This document shows, piece after piece, positions 34,879 to 43,527 of a stretch of DNA of 50,286 nucleotides. Source of the stretch: UBA4658 sp002405485 (GTDB lineage Bacteria; Planctomycetota; Phycisphaerae; Phycisphaerales; UBA1924); contig DAISGC010000016.1 in NCBI GenBank assembly GCA_036823255.1, positions 1-50,286 on the forward strand, in the 5' to 3' direction. Every line of letters begins with the position of its first letter. The stretch's first letter is position 1. The notes beneath the pieces are model-generated. The model had not been told where the DNA came from. It was given only the letters and a program-made list of their open reading frames with translations, and made no database searches. Made by a program: the position numbers and the translations under genes.

Positions 34879-35300
34879 GGGAGACAGGACCACGGCGTGG
34901 TCGTCGGCGGGCTCGCCGCGACCCGACCACCAGACGACGACGGCTCCCTGCCTTTTGAGGTTTTCCGCCCCCGGTCAGCGACGCGCTTGTGAGCGCCGAC
35001 GCGACTGAAAGTGGGTTGTGCGGAACGTGCGGGAGTTGTCAGTAGCACCCGGCCGGCACCCCGGCGCGTCCACAGGGGACGCGCTCCGCGGGGCGCAGCG
35101 GCCGGTGGGGAGCCCCGATCGCCCGAAAAGGGCGGTCTCGGCGAACGATCCCCGGCGTCTTGTTGTCGGATCACTGAGGCCCACCTTCGGATGCACGCCG
35201 ATCGGACGTGTTCGTCGCCGACGCGCCACTTTCGGCACGTCGGCCGCACCCGCGGCGCACAATCGCCCGTACCCGACGAGACCGTCCAGGGAAGGACGCC
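34879..35300. other. Structured leader region before RNase E/G
   Basis: 422 bases without a gene. Just after the ptsI stop lies a nested inverted repeat: AGGGAG pairs with CTCCCT about 65 bases on, and inside it GTGGTCG pairs with CGACCAC, followed by a T-containing stretch (ccttttgaggtttt), so this part may end the ptsI transcript. The rest is GC-rich with further dyads and can form a long 5' leader of the RNase E/G mRNA. No promoter was clear enough to mark. Small frames here are not convincing. Confidence 0.45.
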
Positions 35301-38300
35301 ATGAGCAAGCAGAGCACACGCGATGTCACGCAGATGATCATCAACTACGTCCCCGGCGAAGAGTGCCGGGTGGCGATCGTCGACAAGGGTCGACTCGAGG
35401 AGTTCCACGCCGAGCGGCTGGACGGCCCGAGCAATCACGTCGGGAACATCTACGTCGGCAAGGTCATGAACGTCGAGCCGGCGATCCAGGCCGCGTTCGT
35501 CGATTTCGGTCTGGAGGCCAACGGCTTCCTGCACATCTCCGACGTGCATCCGCAGTACTTTCCCGGGGCCGAGAGCGACGAAACCGAGCGTGTGGGGAAG
35601 AAGACCCCGCGCCGCGAGCGGCCGCCGATCCAGGATTGCTTCCGCCGGGGCGACGAGGTCGCGGTGCAGGTGCTCAAGGAGGGCGTGGGGACCAAGGGCC
35701 CGACGGTCACGAGCTATCTGAGCATTCCCGGGCGATTCCTGGTGATGATGCCGCAGATGGACAAGGTGGGCGTCAGCCGGAAGGTGGAGGATGAGGAGAC
35801 CCGCCGCAAGATGCGGGAGATTCTCGATCAGCTCGATCTTCCGGAGGGCTTCGGCTTCATTCTGCGCACCGCGGGGATGGAGCGGACCAAGGCGGAGCTG
35901 AAGCGCGACCTGGCGTATCTGATGCGTCTGTGGAAGGACATGGAGCATCGCTGGCGGAGCGGCAACAAGCCTCGGCTGCTGTACAGCGAGAGCGACCTGC
36001 TGGTCCGGGCCCTGCGGGACCTTCTGACCAGCGACATCGACGAGATCGTGGTGGACAACCAGGCCTCGCTGAATCGTGCGGCGCGGTTCCTGAAGATCGT
36101 GGCGCCGCGGACGAGCACGCGGCTGGTGCACTACACGGGCAAGAGCCCGATCTTCCACGTCGCCGGCGTCGAGCCGCAGATCCAGATGATCCATGCCCGC
36201 GAGGTGCCGCTTTCAAGCGGCGGGCGGCTGGTCATCGACGAGGCCGAGGCGGTGGTCGCGATCGACGTGAACAGCGGCAAGAGCCGCGACGCGCGCGACA
36301 GCGAGACCAACGCGCTGCAGACCAACCTCGAGGCGGCGGACGAGATCTGCCGGCAGCTCCGCCTGCGGGACCTCGGCGGGGTGATCGTGAACGACTTCAT
36401 CGACATGCGCTCCAGCAAGCACCGCCGCGAGCTGGAAACCCGCATGCGCGAGAATCTGAAGAAGGACCGGGCACGCTGGACGATCGCTCCGGTGAGCGAG
36501 TTCGGGATCCTGGAGATGACGCGCCAGCGCATGCGGGCCAGTCATGAGAGCCAGCACTTCACCGATTGTCCGACTTGCCGCGGCCGTGGCCTGGTGCAGC
36601 GGCCGGACTCCGTCGCCGGCGATGCGCTGCGGTCGATGTCGGCGCTGCTGGATCACCCGGACGTGCACCGAGTCGAACTTGTCGTGCATCCGCGGATCGC
36701 GGGAGAGCTGCTCAGCACCAAGCGGCGGGCGCTTGGTCGCATCGAGCGCACCAGCGGCAAGCACGTGGACGTGCGGGTGAGCGACGCCATCAACGTCGAT
36801 CGCGTCACGTTCTACGCGTACGACGATCGCGGGGCCGATCTGGATCTGGAGAAGCTCCGCTCCCGTGCTCTTCGCGAGGACGAGCTGGTGACCTACGAGA
36901 TCACCTCCGACGCCGCCGAGGCCGGGGACGAGGACGCCGGCTGGGCCGACCAGCCCTCGGAGCAGCTTGCCGCCGAGCACGAGGAGTATGCGGAGGATCT
37001 GGGCGACGCGGAGCCGCACCCGATCGAGCTCGAGCCGCTCTCGCTCTCGGAGATTGCCGAGCGGGACAGCCAGCGATCCATGCGACGCGGGCAGGGCCAG
37101 GGCGGTCGGCAGGGGCAGCACGGCGGGCCGCCTCAGCGCGGCTACGCCGACGAAGCGCCCGCGTTCGAAGGTGGTGAGCCGGGCGAGGGCGGGCGCCGTC
37201 GCCGCCGTCGCCGTCGCCGTCGCGGGCGTGGCGGTCAGGGTGGTCCCGTCAACGCGAACGGGCAGGGCCAGTACGCGCCCGCGCCACAGGGCGAGGGTTA
37301 CGAGCCGGAGCAGGGTGGCGAGCGATACGCCGACGAGGGTGCGCCCGCTGAGGGCGAGTACGCCGACGCCCAATACGAGCAGGGTCAGTACGAGCAGGGG
37401 CCATACGAGCAAGGCCAGTACGGCGAGGGCCAGTACCAGCAGGGTCAGTACGTCGAGCAGGCCTACGACTCGTCGGGCGCGCCGATCTCCACCGAGAGTT
37501 CGGCGGACTCCTACAACGTGGAGGATGACGAGGCCTTGGCCGCCGATCCGCATCATGCGGTCGGCACCGGCTCGCACCATCACGAGACGGGCTTTCATCA
37601 GCCGGAAGGACAGGCCGGCGAGCCGGGAGAGGGCGGACGTCGCCGTCGCCGTCGCCGTCGTCGTCGGGGGCGCGGCGGACGCGGGGGCGATGGCCAGGGG
37701 CAGCACGGTCACGCTGGCCAGCACGCGATGAACGCCTTGGATCAACCGGGCGAGCAGCCCGACCAGGCCGAACTCGCGGGCGAGTATGGTGATGGCGAGC
37801 CGGGCGAGCAGCAGCCGCTTGGCGAGTACGCCGCACAGGGCGATCACGGCGATCACGAAGCGGGCGCGGAGAGTTCCGAGTACGTCGAGGCGCCTCCGGC
37901 CGACGATGGCGCTGAGGGCAACACCGCCGGGGCGAACGATCGCCCGCGTCGGCGTCGCGGCCGGCGCGGTCGAGGCGGCGGCGGCGGCGGTCGGGGCGAT
38001 CGCTCCGGAGGACCGGACGCAGGCGGCGAGACTGGCGCCGGGGCCGGCGGCGAATCGAGCCAGGCGTCTCGCGGCGCGATGAGCGATGGACCGCGTGAGG
38101 GCGGACGTCAGGGCCAGCGTCAGGGCCAGCAGCGTCGTGGCGCGCCCAAGGACGCCGAGGGAAGTCTCGCGGACATGTTCCGTACGACGCCGCCGCCGGC
38201 GGATCGATCGGAGTCTTCTCCGCGTGAAGAGGGTCGTGCGCGTCGGTCCGAGGCGTCAGCCGGCGAGGGATCGTCGGCGGGCCCGGCCTCGGGCGCAGAG

Positions 38301-38387
38301 GCCCCGCAGCCGAAGATCCGCACGCTCTACTCCAGCCGTCGGCGCCTGGCGCCCGGACAGGTCAAGGGCGGCAAACGCGAGGAGTGA
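35301..38387 (+). CDS. rne: Ribonuclease E/G with very long low-complexity C-terminal tail
   Basis: 1028 residues from ATG 35301 with ribosome site GGAAGGA. The catalytic half (~1-540) contains the S1 region (VGNIYVGKVMNVEPAIQAAFVDFG), the DNase I-like subdomain with both catalytic Asp motifs VVAIDVNSGK and GGVIVNDFIDM, and the Zn-link C-x2-C in CPTCRGRG. It processes rRNA and starts mRNA decay. From ~545 the rest is disordered: Gln/Gly/Arg-rich, with two near-identical blocks of ten consecutive Arg, each followed by a Gly-Arg run (37194-37223 and 37638-37667), a third shorter Arg/Gly cluster, and a Tyr-Glu-Gln-Gly repeat (37371-37466). The end (KIRTLYSSRRRLAPGQVKG) is basic. The tail could scaffold an RNA-degradosome-like assembly. 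dxr follows after 6 bases. Confidence 0.93.
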   Translation: MSKQSTRDVTQMIINYVPGEECRVAIVDKGRLEEFHAERLDGPSNHVGNIYVGKVMNVEPAIQAAFVDFGLEANGFLHISDVHPQYFPGAESDETERVGKKTPRRERPPIQDCFRRGDEVAVQVLKEGVGTKGPTVTSYLSIPGRFLVMMPQMDKVGVSRKVEDEETRRKMREILDQLDLPEGFGFILRTAGMERTKAELKRDLAYLMRLWKDMEHRWRSGNKPRLLYSESDLLVRALRDLLTSDIDEIVVDNQASLNRAARFLKIVAPRTSTRLVHYTGKSPIFHVAGVEPQIQMIHAREVPLSSGGRLVIDEAEAVVAIDVNSGKSRDARDSETNALQTNLEAADEICRQLRLRDLGGVIVNDFIDMRSSKHRRELETRMRENLKKDRARWTIAPVSEFGILEMTRQRMRASHESQHFTDCPTCRGRGLVQRPDSVAGDALRSMSALLDHPDVHRVELVVHPRIAGELLSTKRRALGRIERTSGKHVDVRVSDAINVDRVTFYAYDDRGADLDLEKLRSRALREDELVTYEITSDAAEAGDEDAGWADQPSEQLAAEHEEYAEDLGDAEPHPIELEPLSLSEIAERDSQRSMRRGQGQGGRQGQHGGPPQRGYADEAPAFEGGEPGEGGRRRRRRRRRRGRGGQGGPVNANGQGQYAPAPQGEGYEPEQGGERYADEGAPAEGEYADAQYEQGQYEQGPYEQGQYGEGQYQQGQYVEQAYDSSGAPISTESSADSYNVEDDEALAADPHHAVGTGSHHHETGFHQPEGQAGEPGEGGRRRRRRRRRRGRGGRGGDGQGQHGHAGQHAMNALDQPGEQPDQAELAGEYGDGEPGEQQPLGEYAAQGDHGDHEAGAESSEYVEAPPADDGAEGNTAGANDRPRRRRGRRGRGGGGGGRGDRSGGPDAGGETGAGAGGESSQASRGAMSDGPREGGRQGQRQGQQRRGAPKDAEGSLADMFRTTPPPADRSESSPREEGRARRSEASAGEGSSAGPASGAEAPQPKIRTLYSSRRRLAPGQVKGGKREE
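37194..37667 (+). repeat. Repeats inside the RNase E/G tail: two Arg10 blocks and a Tyr-Gln-Gly repeat
   Basis: Two nearly identical coding blocks, each with a Gly-Glu-Gly-Gly lead-in and ten Arg codons written with alternating cgc/cgt, lie at 37194-37223 and 37638-37667. Between them, 37371-37466 is a degenerate repeat of about 15 bases encoding (Y-E/Q-Q-G-Q) units. The DNA is therefore prone to slippage and the protein length may vary among strains. Confidence 0.8.
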
Positions 38388-38393
38388 TCGCCC

Positions 38394-39725
38394 GTGACCA
38401 CTCCCGTTGTCCAAGCGCCGAAACCACGATCGTCCGGCGTGACCGAGCGTCGGCTGATCGTGCTCGGCTCCACCGGTTCGATCGGCACGCAGACGCTCGA
38501 GGTCGTCGAGCATCTGAACGCGCTGGCCGATCGTGGGCTGGCCGAGACGCGCTGGCGCGTCGTCGGTCTGGCCGCGGGCAGGAACCATGAGCTGCTCCAG
38601 CGGCAGGCCGAGCGGTTTGGCGTGTCCAACCTTGCGCTCTGCGCGAGCGACGCGGAAGGGCCCGGCAGGCCGCGACTGACGCTTCGGAGCGGTCCGGCCT
38701 CCTGTCGCTTTGGTCCGTCATCCGCGGAAGAACTGGTCCGCGAGGTGGCGTGCGATGTTGTGCTGGCGGCGATGGTTGGGTCGGCGGGGCTGCCCGCCAC
38801 GCTCGCGGCGGTGCAGCTCGGTCGCGACGTTGCGCTGGCCAACAAGGAGACGCTGGTCGCCGCGGGCGCCCTGGTCATTCCCGCGGCGAGGGCCAGCGGC
38901 TCGCGACTGCTTCCGGTGGACAGCGAGCACTGCGGGGTGTGGGAGTGTCTGCACGGGTGCGGCGGCTCGGCGGCGCAACCGCCTTGCCCGCCCATGGACT
39001 GCGGCGACGAGGTGCGGCGCATCGTGCTCACCGCCAGCGGCGGGCCGTTCCGCACATGGAACAAGGCAGACATCGATGCCGCCACGCCCGCGCAGGCGCT
39101 GAAGCATCCGACGTGGCAGATGGGCAAGAAGGTGACGATCGACTCGGCGTCGCTGACCAACAAGGCGCTGGAGATCGTTGAGGCGCACTGGCTGTTTGGG
39201 GTTCCCGGTGAGAAGATCGGGGTGCTCGTGCATCCGCAGTCGATCGTGCACGCGCTGGTCGAGTATGCCGACGGAAACGTCATGGCGCAGCTCGCCGCGC
39301 CCGACATGCGCACGCCGATCCAGTACGCGCTGACGTTTCCGAACAGGCCCGCGGGGATCGGTCGAACATTGGACTGGACGAGACTTGCGTCGATGGAGTT
39401 TTTCGAGCCGGACATGGAGCGTTTTCCCGCGCTTCGCGGCGCGTACGAGGTGATCGCCTCCGGTGGGGTCAGCGGGGCGGTCTTCAACGCGGCCAACGAG
39501 CGGGCGGTGGAGCACTTTCTGGACGGCCGCATTCCCTTCGGGCGCATCTGCGAGTTGTCGCTCGGGGCGCTTCGTGAAGTCTGCGGCGGGTCGCGCACTC
39601 CGCTGCGGTCGCTCGCCGACGCGCTCGATGCCGACGCGCAGGCACGTCGCGCCGTCGATTGCGCGCTGGACGGCGCGGCTTTGGGTCTTTCCGTGCGTGA
39701 GGGCGCGAAGATCGTTGACCGCTGA
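38394..39725 (+). CDS. dxr: 1-deoxy-D-xylulose 5-phosphate reductoisomerase
   Basis: 443 residues from GTG 38394. The enzyme converts DXP to MEP, the first committed step of the non-mevalonate isoprenoid route. NADPH motif LGSTGSIGTQT (~23-33), metal-binding D-S-E-H (176-179), GGPFRTW, KKVTIDSASLTNKALEIVEAHWLF, and HPQSIVHALVEYADGN are all present. It is longer than the usual ~390-400. Directly after D-S-E-H there are five Cys within 24 residues (C180, C185, C189, C198, C203) in a Gly/Pro-rich insert where the E. coli enzyme has an uncharged loop. The isoprenoids made also feed the squalene-hopene cyclase at the left of the window. The gene lies between RNase E/G and the OGT-like array. Confidence 0.94.
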   Translation: MTTPVVQAPKPRSSGVTERRLIVLGSTGSIGTQTLEVVEHLNALADRGLAETRWRVVGLAAGRNHELLQRQAERFGVSNLALCASDAEGPGRPRLTLRSGPASCRFGPSSAEELVREVACDVVLAAMVGSAGLPATLAAVQLGRDVALANKETLVAAGALVIPAARASGSRLLPVDSEHCGVWECLHGCGGSAAQPPCPPMDCGDEVRRIVLTASGGPFRTWNKADIDAATPAQALKHPTWQMGKKVTIDSASLTNKALEIVEAHWLFGVPGEKIGVLVHPQSIVHALVEYADGNVMAQLAAPDMRTPIQYALTFPNRPAGIGRTLDWTRLASMEFFEPDMERFPALRGAYEVIASGGVSGAVFNAANERAVEHFLDGRIPFGRICELSLGALREVCGGSRTPLRSLADALDADAQARRAVDCALDGAALGLSVREGAKIVDR

Positions 39726-39737
39726 TCGAGAACCACC

Positions 39738-41612
39738 ATGCCTCCCCCCGGCGCGATTCCCCCGTACATGCTCAAGGCCGCGGACCTGCTGGACGCGGGC
39801 CGGCACCAGGATGCCAAGTCGCTGCTGATGCTCTCGGCGAAGAAGGGCGCGCCGGCGCGGGCGTTCATGCTTCTGGCGCTGGCGTGCGAGGGACTGGCCG
39901 AGCGCGAGGCCGCGCTGTTTCATTTCGAGCGGGCCCGGGCGGCCGACCCGCGTGATCCGGAGATCGCCCTGCAGTCGGCGGATCTGCTGCAGAACGCGGG
40001 CCGGATCGATGAGGCCCTGCGGGTCATCGACGCGTTCCACAGGAGTTCTCCGCCCGATCCCGCGCTGCTCATGCTGCGGTCGGCGATCCTGGCCAAGTCC
40101 GGGCGCGCCCAGGAAGCGCTGGCCGCCGCGGAGGACGGGCTTCGCATCCTGCCGGGGAACATTGATCTGCTGTCGGCCAAGGGCCTTGCGCTGCAGTCGC
40201 TGAGCAGGTACGACGAGGCCATCGCGGCGTACCGCGAGGGCAACGTGGGCATGCGCGTGGCCCAGGCGCTGCAGGAGTTGAACGACATCTACAACGTCAT
40301 CGACGAGGCCAGGGCCGACGTGGTCCGGGCGCCGCGCGAGGTCTCCACGCACGGTTTTCTCGCGTGGGCGATGAACTATGACGATCGGGCGTCGGTCGCC
40401 GAGGTCACCGCGGCCCACGTCGCCTATGGCGACGCCGTGGCGGCCAAGATCACGCCGGATCAACGGTGGAAGTGCGTGCCGATTCCGGATCGGCGGCTGC
40501 GCGTCGGGATCGTCTCCCCCGATCTGCGGCAGCACGCGGTGGTCTCGTTTCTTCGGCCGCTGCTGACGCACTACGACAAGTCGCGGTGCGAGATTCTGTG
40601 TTACTCGATCTCGCCGGTCTCCGATCGGATCACTCAGGAACTCAAGGGTCTGGTGGACGGTTGGCGGGATCTGCCCAACGCCGCCGAGGGCGTCATCGCG
40701 GAGCGATGTCGCGACGACGCGGTGGACGTGCTCATCGATCTGTGCGGGTTGACGCGCGGGAACAAGACCCCGGCATTCGGCTACACGCCCGCGCCCGTGC
40801 AGGTCACGTACCTGGGCTATCCGAACACCACGGGACTGCGGACCATGAACTACCGCGTGGTTGACGCGATCACCGATCCTCCGGGGAGCGAGGGCGCCGC
40901 CACCGAGACGCTGCTTCGCGTCGATCCCTGCTTTCTCTGCTACACGCCGCTGGTTGGCGCGCCCGATCTGCAGGAGCGCGTGCCGGCGCGCGATCGCCCG
41001 ATCGCCCTTGGGTCGTTCAACCTGCCGATGAAGATGTCTGCGACGAACCTTCGGCTGTGGGCCCGGGTGCTGGAGGCGCTCCCGTCGGCGACGCTTCTGC
41101 TGAAGCACGCGACGCTCTCCAGCCAGCCCATCCACGACGTGCTGCTGCGCCGCATGCGCGAGGCCGGCGTGGATGTCTCCCGCGTGCGGATAGTGCCGCC
41201 CACCAAGGGCTATTTCGAGCATCTGGCGACCTATTTCGACATGGACATCGCGCTGGACACCTATCCGTATCACGGGACCACCACCACGTGCGAGGCCATG
41301 TGGATGGGCGTGCCTGTGGTGACACTCGCGGGAGACCGGCACGCTGCGAGGGTCGGCTGCTCGCTGCTCTCGGTGGTCGGCGCGTCGGAGCTCATCGCCA
41401 CGGATGCCGACGACTATGTTCGGCGCGTCGTCGAGCTGGCCGGGGATCCCGTGCGGCTCGGGCGGTATCACTCTCCCGGGCCCGAGGGGCTTCGCGCCCG
41501 CATGCTCGCTTCGCCGCTGTGCGACGGGCCGCGGTTTGCGCGGTCGTTCGAATCGCTCATCCGCGGCGCGTGGAAGTCGTGGTGCGCGTCGCGGGGGAGT
41601 GACCGCGCGTGA
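39738..41612 (+). CDS. SPINDLY/OGT-like TPR glycosyltransferase, copy 1
   Basis: 624 residues, 12 bases after dxr. The N-terminal ~180 residues are about four TPR-like repeats (DPRDPEIALQSADLLQNAGRIDEALRVIDAFH, then DPALLMLRSAILAKSGRAQEALAAAEDGL). The catalytic part (from ~250) belongs to the GT41 fold of O-GlcNAc/O-fucose transferases: RLRVGIVSPDLRQHAVVSFLRP with the presumed base His266, APVQVTYLGYPNTTGL, FNLPMKMSAT with the presumed phosphate-binding Lys432, and YHGTTTTCEAMWMGVPVV with His512 and the following Thr residues. All these positions fit an active enzyme. It would add a sugar to Ser/Thr of proteins. Sugar donor and target are unknown. Confidence 0.85.
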   Translation: MPPPGAIPPYMLKAADLLDAGRHQDAKSLLMLSAKKGAPARAFMLLALACEGLAEREAALFHFERARAADPRDPEIALQSADLLQNAGRIDEALRVIDAFHRSSPPDPALLMLRSAILAKSGRAQEALAAAEDGLRILPGNIDLLSAKGLALQSLSRYDEAIAAYREGNVGMRVAQALQELNDIYNVIDEARADVVRAPREVSTHGFLAWAMNYDDRASVAEVTAAHVAYGDAVAAKITPDQRWKCVPIPDRRLRVGIVSPDLRQHAVVSFLRPLLTHYDKSRCEILCYSISPVSDRITQELKGLVDGWRDLPNAAEGVIAERCRDDAVDVLIDLCGLTRGNKTPAFGYTPAPVQVTYLGYPNTTGLRTMNYRVVDAITDPPGSEGAATETLLRVDPCFLCYTPLVGAPDLQERVPARDRPIALGSFNLPMKMSATNLRLWARVLEALPSATLLLKHATLSSQPIHDVLLRRMREAGVDVSRVRIVPPTKGYFEHLATYFDMDIALDTYPYHGTTTTCEAMWMGVPVVTLAGDRHAARVGCSLLSVVGASELIATDADDYVRRVVELAGDPVRLGRYHSPGPEGLRARMLASPLCDGPRFARSFESLIRGAWKSWCASRGSDRA

Positions 41613-43471
41613 GCACGCCCGGGCAATCTCCTGTGATCGCTCGGGCCGGCGCGCTGGTCCAGGCCGGCAAGCTCGACGAGGCGGCGAAGCTGCTGCTGCT
41701 CTCGTCGAAGTCGGGCGACCCGGCGGTGGTGCACATGCTTGGCATGGTGCAGCTCATGCTGGGCCAGGGCGAGCCCGCGGCGTTCGCTTTGCAGCGAGCC
41801 GCCGGGCTTGCGCCGCAGTCCGAGCCGATTGCCTGCGATTACGCCGCGCTGCTCATGGGCCGCAAACAGCACGCGGAGGCCTTGCGCGTGATCGACAGGT
41901 GCCTCGCGGGCCGGGCCTTGCCGGGGCTTGCGGGCGTTCTCCGGGTGCAGGCGCTCATCAAGCTGGGGCGCGAGCCCGAGGCGCTGGACTTTGCGCAGTC
42001 GCTCGTCAAGGCCGATCCTGCCCATCCCGAGTCGCAGCACGCGCTGGCGATCATCTCCGAGCGTCTGGGGCGGCCCGATGACGCCATCCTCGCCTTCGAT
42101 CGCGCGGGGAAGCAGTCCCAGTCGGCCCGCGTGCACCGCGAGCGGACGAACATCGCCCAGAGCGTCCGAGCGCTCGAGTCCCTTACCCGCGCGCTCCCCG
42201 ACGCCGAGGCCGCCTGGACCCACTACGCGAGCGCCCTGAACTACGACCCCGGGGCAACTCGCGAAGAGCAGCTCCGCGCTCACGTTCAGTTCGCCCGGGC
42301 AGTTCGTGCGCGGGTGGGCCCGCCGATGTCGGCGTGGAACGTCTCGAAGGACCCGGACCGGCGTCTGCGCGTGGGCATCGTCTCTCCCGATCTGCGCGAG
42401 CACGCGATCGTCTCATTTCTCGTCCCGCTCCTGGAGCACTACGACAAGGGCGAGTGGGAGCTTGTCGCCTACGCCACCAGCAGCGAGCAGGACCACGTCA
42501 CGCGGCACCTGCGCGGGTTCTTCTGCGCCTGGCGCGATTGCCCCGCCCGGAACGCCCAGCACCTGGCGCGGCGGATCGCCGAAGATCGCATCGACGTCTG
42601 CATCGAGCTCTCCGGCCACACCTCCGGACACCGCCTCGATGCGCTGCACCTTCGTCCGGCGCCCGTGCAGGCGACGTACCTGGGCTATCCCAACACCACC
42701 GGGCTGGACACCATCGATCTGCGACTGGTGGACTCCATCACCGATCCGCCCGAAGCCGATCGCTTCGCAACCGAGCGCCTCCTCCGGATCGATCCGTGCT
42801 TCCTGTGCTACAAGCCGATCGTGGATTCGCCCGATCTTCCTCTCGCGCCGTGCGCCGGCGGCGGTCCGGTCCGCTTCGGCTCGTTCAACATCCCCACCAA
42901 GATCAGCTCCGCCACGCGCTCGCTCTGGGCCGGTGTACTTCGTGCCGTTCCCGGCTCCATGCTCGTGCTCAAGCACGTGCTCCTGCAGGAGTCTTGGCGC
43001 CGCGAGGAGATCAGGTCCGTCCTTGCCTCTGGCGGCATCGACCCGGCGCGCATCGAGGTGCTCCCGCCCGCGCCGACGTATCGCGAGCATCTGGACGCCT
43101 ATCGCCACGTGGACATCGGGCTGGACACGTTTCCCTATCACGGTACGACGACCACCTGCGAGGCGATGTGGATGGGCGTCCCGATCGTCACGCTCGAGGG
43201 CGATCGTCACGCGTCGCGGGTCGGGTGCTCGCTCCTGTCGGCCGTCGGAATGCCGGATCTGGTGGCCCGCACCCATGAGGAGTACGCCCGCATCGCCGCG
43301 GAACTCGCCGCAGATCGCGCCCGGGTCATCGCCTGCCGCGGCTCCGGCCCGGAGACGCTCCGCGAGCGCATGCGCCGCTCGCCGCTGTGCGACGGTCCGG
43401 CATTCGCAGCGCGGTTTCAGCGCGGCATCCGCGACGCCTGGCGGCGCTGGTGCTCGTCGGGCGCGCCGTGA
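41609..43471 (+). CDS. SPINDLY/OGT-like TPR glycosyltransferase, copy 2
   Basis: 620 residues, starting at a GTG that overlaps copy 1 by four bases (GTGA), so the two are translationally coupled. It is laid out like copy 1: TPR-like N-terminus (AGRALVQAGKLDEAAKLLLLSS-type helices; visible as VQAGKLDEAAKLLLLSSKSG) and the GT41 part with RLRVGIVSPDLREHAIVSFLVP (His265), APVQATYLGYPNTTGL, FNIPTKISSA (Lys431) and FPYHGTTTTCEAMWMGVPIV (His511 region). It is clearly a paralogue of copy 1 by tandem duplication, and all catalytic positions are kept. A role in protein O-glycosylation is inferred from family. Confidence 0.85.
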   Translation: MSTPGQSPVIARAGALVQAGKLDEAAKLLLLSSKSGDPAVVHMLGMVQLMLGQGEPAAFALQRAAGLAPQSEPIACDYAALLMGRKQHAEALRVIDRCLAGRALPGLAGVLRVQALIKLGREPEALDFAQSLVKADPAHPESQHALAIISERLGRPDDAILAFDRAGKQSQSARVHRERTNIAQSVRALESLTRALPDAEAAWTHYASALNYDPGATREEQLRAHVQFARAVRARVGPPMSAWNVSKDPDRRLRVGIVSPDLREHAIVSFLVPLLEHYDKGEWELVAYATSSEQDHVTRHLRGFFCAWRDCPARNAQHLARRIAEDRIDVCIELSGHTSGHRLDALHLRPAPVQATYLGYPNTTGLDTIDLRLVDSITDPPEADRFATERLLRIDPCFLCYKPIVDSPDLPLAPCAGGGPVRFGSFNIPTKISSATRSLWAGVLRAVPGSMLVLKHVLLQESWRREEIRSVLASGGIDPARIEVLPPAPTYREHLDAYRHVDIGLDTFPYHGTTTTCEAMWMGVPIVTLEGDRHASRVGCSLLSAVGMPDLVARTHEEYARIAAELAADRARVIACRGSGPETLRERMRRSPLCDGPAFAARFQRGIRDAWRRWCSSGAP

Positions 43472-43527
43472 AGTTCCGATCGCCACGACCCACGAACCAT
43501 CCCTCACCCACACAAGGACTCGGCCCC

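Noticed and set aside
35018..35794. 258-residue plus-strand frame at the start of RNase E/G
   Set aside because: Runs through the gene in another phase; no motif.
37194..37667. Repeats in the RNase E/G gene as a CRISPR or mobile element
   Set aside because: They are in-frame low-complexity coding repeats without spacers or direct terminal repeats.
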